Origin: Planctomycetaceae bacterium
Lineage (GTDB): Bacteria; Planctomycetota; Planctomycetia; Pirellulales; UBA1268
Length of the DNA stretch: 9,362 bases
Direction: 5' to 3'
Assembly (NCBI GenBank): GCA_947453125.1
Contig: CANGGC010000045.1
Span: 1 to 9,362, forward strand
The notes under the pieces are model-generated. The model saw only the letters and a list, made by a program, of their open reading frames with translations, searched no databases and was not told where the DNA came from. The position numbers and the translations under genes are program-made. Shown piece after piece: positions 6,307 through 9,362 of this stretch (position 1 is its first letter; every line of letters begins with the position of its first letter).

Positions 6307-7040
6307 TCGGCTCGTGCCTCTCCGATGGCCGCGAAGAACGCCTCCTCGAGGCCGCCGGACTGTCCCACAAAGGCGTCGCGCGTCCCCGCGGCGACCACCC
6401 GGCCGCCGTGGATGAGAACGAACCTGTCGCAGCGGTTCTCGATCTCGTGGAGCCGGTGGCTGGAAAGGAGGATCGCCCGGCCGTTGCCGCGGAGATCGGC
6501 GAGGAAAGAAAGCAGGTCGCGGGCCCCGAGGACATCGAGGGCGTTGGTCGGCTCGTCGAGGACGAGCGCCGGCGGATCGTGAACGAGCGCCCGGCCGACG
6601 CTGACGCGCTGCCGCTGCCCCGACGAGAGCCGGCCGGCGGGACGATCGGCGCACCGCGCCAGATCGAGGACATCGATGAGCTGGGCGACCCGGGCCTCGA
6701 GGGCGTCGCCACGGAGGCCGTGGAGCGCACCGAAGGAATGAAGGATCTCGCGGGCCGAGAGCCGGTCGGGGACACCGGTGGTGGCCGAGACGTAGCCGAG
6801 CCGGCGGCGGGCCCCGACGGGGTCGGTGGCAACGTCACAGCCCTCGACCCGGGCCGTGCCGGAGGTCGGGGTGAGAAGCGTGGCGAGCATCCGCAGGGTC
6901 GTCGTCTTGCCGGCGCCGTTGGCGCCGAGGAGCCCGACCATCTCGCCGGGATTGACGGTGAACGACACCCCGTCGACGGCGCGCACGATCTCCCCCGCGG
7001 AGGAACGGTAGTGTTTGACCAGATCCTCGACCTCGATCAT
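6303..7040 (-). CDS. ABC transporter ATP-binding protein, NatA-like (ATPase B)
   Basis: Cytoplasmic ATPase that would power the ABC-2 permease domain encoded immediately downstream. The 245 residues contain Walker A GANGAGKT (39-46), signature LSSGQ (138-142), Walker B ALVLDEPT (158-165), D-loop NALD (166-169) and switch His H195. The stretch TTGVPDRLSAREI (87-99) replaces the usual Q-loop glutamine region and matches the TGLYDRLTARE pattern of NatA sodium-exporter ATPases, as does RALVHDP (150-156). Together with a NatB-like partner this points to a Na+ or related efflux exporter, although lantibiotic or other substrates cannot be excluded. GAGGAG (7048-7053) sits 7 nt before the ATG. The start is 1 nt from the permease B stop, and the stop overlaps the next ATG by 4 nt. 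Confidence 0.93.
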   Translation of the reverse strand: MIEVEDLVKHYRSSAGEIVRAVDGVSFTVNPGEMVGLLGANGAGKTTTLRMLATLLTPTSGTARVEGCDVATDPVGARRRLGYVSATTGVPDRLSAREILHSFGALHGLRGDALEARVAQLIDVLDLARCADRPAGRLSSGQRQRVSVGRALVHDPPALVLDEPTNALDVLGARDLLSFLADLRGNGRAILLSSHRLHEIENRCDRFVLIHGGRVVAAGTRDAFVGQSGGLEEAFFAAIGEARAE

Positions 7041-7041
7041 G

Positions 7042-7866
7042 TCAGCTCTCCTCGCTCGGGGGGAACTGCCGCCATTCGAGGATCGCCACCGCGATGGCGA
7101 GGTAGACCACCGCGAGGAGGAGCACCGCGGCCACCTGGGCCGAGGGGGGACGGTCGTCGATGAGGAGCTGGAGCTCGGGGGCGAGCGTACGCCGCCAGTC
7201 CATGAAGCGGACCAGGAGGGTGTGGAGGCGGAGCGAGACGGTGAGCTGGTTGACCACCGCTGGGATCAGGCCAGCGAGGTATTCCACCACCAGCGCCACG
7301 CCGACACTGGCGACGAGCGACCGTTTGGGGACGATCACTGCCGGGAGCGCGAACAGCGCCGCCCGGCCAATGCACGACAGACAGACGAGGATCGCGAACG
7401 GGCCGAGGAGGCTCCAGCCGTTGCTGATCACGCCGGTCAGGAGGGCGAGGAGCAGCCCGGAGAGTGCCACCGCGCCGGTCCAGAGCACGGCGGCCAGCCA
7501 CGTTCCCAGGAGGAGCGCCCGCCGGCCGCCGGGGCGGACGGCGACATGGACCCACGTGCCCCGCTCGAGCTCGTCGGCGACGGCCGGGGAGATCGTGACG
7601 AGCAAACCGAGCATGCAGACCGCCTCGGGCACCAGCGCATAGAGGAGGATCGCTCCGAGATCGCGCTCGAGCGAAGCGTCACGGGCCTTCGCCGCCGCCA
7701 GGAGCACGGCGGTGGGGAAGATGACACCGATCGCCGCCAGGGCGAGCCGGGGGGGCGTGAGAAGCCGATCGATTTGGAAACGGGCCACCGCCACGATCGC
7801 CGCCAGGGCGGGGAGAGGGGGCGATTCGCCCGGTGCTCGGTCGGGTGAGAGGCGTTGGCCGGTCAT
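7042..7866 (-). CDS. ABC-2 type membrane permease (permease B)
   Basis: Integral inner-membrane protein of 274 residues with about six predicted helices (near 41-58, 72-93, 117-143, 155-177, 184-205 and 244-263). After the second helix comes DELERGTW (98-105), the counterpart of the ERGT motif found in the first cytoplasmic loop of ABC-2 exporters. The first 20 residues are hydrophilic and proline-rich. The ATG overlaps the stop of ATPase A (ATGA), and the stop is 1 nt from the start of ATPase B. It most probably pairs with ATPase A and permease A in one exporter. The substrate is not readable; the sequence is otherwise poorly conserved, as is usual for these permeases. Confidence 0.85.
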   Translation of the reverse strand: MTGQRLSPDRAPGESPPLPALAAIVAVARFQIDRLLTPPRLALAAIGVIFPTAVLLAAAKARDASLERDLGAILLYALVPEAVCMLGLLVTISPAVADELERGTWVHVAVRPGGRRALLLGTWLAAVLWTGAVALSGLLLALLTGVISNGWSLLGPFAILVCLSCIGRAALFALPAVIVPKRSLVASVGVALVVEYLAGLIPAVVNQLTVSLRLHTLLVRFMDWRRTLAPELQLLIDDRPPSAQVAAVLLLAVVYLAIAVAILEWRQFPPSEES

Positions 7867-8792
7867 GGCGTCACCCCACGGTGGAGCTGCACGAGCCGGC
7901 CGAAGATCCCCTCGAGCGACCGGTCGCCCGGGACGAGCTCACGGACGAGGATCCCCTCGCTGATCGCCGCTTCTCCGATCCGTTCCGCCAGGAGGCGCGG
8001 GGCCCGCGTGTCGACGATGAAGGTGTCGTTGCCGACGAACCGGACCGCTTCCGCCTCGGGGCATCCGCAGGCCAGCTCCGCCAGCCTGCGCGGCGCGGAC
8101 GACACGACGCGCACCTCCGAGGGGAGCGTGTCGATGAGATCGCGGATCTCGTGGACGGTGCCGCTGGCGACGAGCCTTCCGCCGAGGATCACGGCCAGCC
8201 CCGCCTGGAGCGCCTCCACCTCGTGGAGGAGATGGCTGGCCACCAGCAGGCTCCGCGACCGCGCCCAGGTGCGCACCAGTGACACCAGCTCGTGGCGGGC
8301 AACCGGATCGAGGCCGTCGAACGGCTCGTCGAGGACGAGAAGATCGGGATCGTGGGCGATGGCACCGGCGAGCTTGGCGCGTTGCCGCATCCCCTTCGAC
8401 AACGTCGACAGCGGCCTCCTGGCCGCCTCGCCGAGGCCCACCTGCTCGAGGGTGCTGTCGGCACGCTTCAAGCTTGCAGCCGGAGTGAAGCCCGAGAGTT
8501 GCACGAGGTAGCGGACCCATTCCCGTGGCGTGGCGGAGCGTTCCGTGAGATCGGAGGCCGGGCAGTAGCCGATCCGCCGCAGCACCCGGGCATTGAAGAA
8601 GGGACGCTCCCCGAAGACGCGCACCCGGCCGATCGAGGGGCGGAGCTGCCCGGTGACGAGGCCGAGAAACGTCGTCTTGCCGGCGCCGTTGGGGCCGAGG
8701 AGCCCGTAGGCGCCCGCGCCGAGCTCGACCGTGACATCGTTGACGCCGATGACGGAGCCGTAGAGCTTGGTGACGTGGGTCAGGGAGATCAT
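7863..8792 (-). CDS. ABC transporter ATP-binding protein (ATPase A)
   Basis: Cytoplasmic ATPase of 309 residues of the CcmA/ABC-2 exporter class. Walker A is GPNGAGKT (33-40), signature LSKGM (131-135), Walker B LLVLDEP (151-157) followed by FDGLDP (158-163), and switch His H187. The position normally holding the Q-loop glutamine reads IGYCPASD (74-81), without Gln. After the nucleotide-binding domain comes a C-terminal extension of about 90 residues (about 220-309) of the type often seen in exporter ATPases. It follows permease A by 39 bp without an obvious Shine-Dalgarno and overlaps permease B by 4 bp. It likely energises permeases A and B. The chosen ATG gives the conventional start MISLTHVTKLYG. 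Confidence 0.93.
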   Translation of the reverse strand: MISLTHVTKLYGSVIGVNDVTVELGAGAYGLLGPNGAGKTTFLGLVTGQLRPSIGRVRVFGERPFFNARVLRRIGYCPASDLTERSATPREWVRYLVQLSGFTPAASLKRADSTLEQVGLGEAARRPLSTLSKGMRQRAKLAGAIAHDPDLLVLDEPFDGLDPVARHELVSLVRTWARSRSLLVASHLLHEVEALQAGLAVILGGRLVASGTVHEIRDLIDTLPSEVRVVSSAPRRLAELACGCPEAEAVRFVGNDTFIVDTRAPRLLAERIGEAAISEGILVRELVPGDRSLEGIFGRLVQLHRGVTP

Positions 8793-8831
8793 GCGGGCGG
8801 GGCTTGCGGGGAGGCGCTGGCTGGGAGCAGA

Positions 8832-9362
8832 TCAGACGCGGGCGGGGGCGTCGACGCGCCACCAGAGGACGATGGCCGAGACGATCGACACGAGGCTCAG
8901 CGAGAGCAGGGGGGGGAAGATCGCCTGCCAGCGACGCTCGATGCCGAACACCCAGGCCTGGATGACCCCGAGGGAATGATAGGGGGAGATCCAGGCCCAG
9001 CGGTCGATGGTGTCGTCGATCCCGGTGGCCCGGGAGAGCCAGCGGAACTGGCGGACGTTGAGCGGCGGACCGTTGCGGGGCCCGCGCCCCTCGAGGAGAT
9101 CGGCGAGGTTCTCCCCGATCGTCCCACGTGGCGCCCTCGAGCGGACGTTGCCACGGCTCGATCGCACGGGGCCATCCTCGACCGAGAATCCACCGTCGGA
9201 CGCTCTCGAGGGATCCGCAGTTTGAGCATTCTCGCTCATCAGCATCTCCTCGTGCGCCCGCTGCATCATGTCGGCGGTTGTCAGCGACGCGTGGGCGATC
9301 CAGCAGGCGGCCCAGGTGGCAAACCAGGCGAAGCTCGCGATCCGGCTCTCGGCGGTGAGCGA
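8832..9362 (-). CDS. ABC-2 type permease, C-terminal part (permease A, 5' end beyond window)
   Basis: The last 176 codons of a membrane protein open to the right edge. The visible part begins with a hydrophobic helix (about SFAWFATWAACWIAHASLTT, near residues 10-29 of the fragment). A long hydrophilic, low-complexity Arg/Ser/Gly-rich segment follows, then WAWISPYHSLGVI. It ends in a helix (SLSLVSIVSAIVLWW) and a terminal VDAPARV. The order of a charged soluble loop, YHSL and a final helix with a short Pro-Ala-Arg-Val tail resembles C-termini of large ABC-2 permeases next to CcmA-like ATPases. In-frame Met codons at 9269 and 9266 are not taken as starts because a coding-like membrane helix continues upstream of them. 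Function as the partner of ATPase A is inferred from position. Confidence 0.65.
   Translation of the reverse strand, partial: SLTAESRIASFAWFATWAACWIAHASLTTADMMQRAHEEMLMSENAQTADPSRASDGGFSVEDGPVRSSRGNVRSRAPRGTIGENLADLLEGRGPRNGPPLNVRQFRWLSRATGIDDTIDRWAWISPYHSLGVIQAWVFGIERRWQAIFPPLLSLSLVSIVSAIVLWWRVDAPARV

Noticed and set aside
6307..6654. Extension of the composite protein frame upstream of its ATG
   Set aside because: The extra 116 codons are an out-of-frame reading of ATPase B. The ATG at 6306 in the ATGA overlap gives a normal permease N-terminus.
8832..9269. A small stand-alone 145-residue membrane protein starting at 9269
   Set aside because: The same frame stays open to the window edge and encodes a plausible membrane helix upstream, so it is the C-terminus of a larger permease.

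Overview
The window is GC-rich (by eye about two-thirds G+C), and every gene I can support lies on the minus strand, so transcription runs from high to low coordinates. Two things suggest Planctomycetota: an ABC-2 permease joined to a CPBP intramembrane protease (a combination I associate with that phylum), and a PPDK-GldA-ABC exporter gene mix of environmental type. This assignment is an inference, not a sequence match.

Right part (9362 to 3064): a tightly packed operon of two ABC-2 type export cassettes. In order of transcription it holds permease A (runs off the right edge), ATPase A, permease B, NatA-like ATPase B, and a 1080-residue composite protein. Junctions are ATGA overlaps or a 1-nt gap, except for a 39-nt gap after permease A, so the genes are probably translationally coupled. 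The composite protein is the most unusual object here. An ABC-2 (NatB-like) permease is followed in the same frame by a CPBP protease with all three motifs. That is followed by a complete GluR0-type ionotropic glutamate receptor: a bilobed ligand-binding domain split by two membrane helices and a pore loop. The pore loop lacks the K+ filter TVGYG and reads A-S-G-C-D, resembling the Q-Q-G-C-D of animal AMPA receptors, and the second pore helix carries a recognisable counterpart of the eukaryotic SYTANLAAF gating motif. A latent ATGA overlap and a G5 run at the CPBP/receptor junction raise the possibility that this was originally two genes joined by a one-base change, or that the assembly has an indel there.

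Middle (3063 to 2223): a 131-bp gap with a sigma70-like promoter and a perfect inverted repeat, then a vapB-vapC toxin-antitoxin pair.

Left part (2177 to 1): a glycerol dehydrogenase gene 45 bp behind vapC with a good Shine-Dalgarno but no clear promoter of its own. A 267-bp intergenic region with a good promoter follows, then the 5' part of ppdK (pyruvate phosphate dikinase), which continues past the left edge. Glycerol oxidation and PPDK both feed triose/pyruvate metabolism, but they are separated by a promoter and may not be co-regulated. I saw no tRNA, rRNA, CRISPR, insertion sequence or convincing plus-strand gene.
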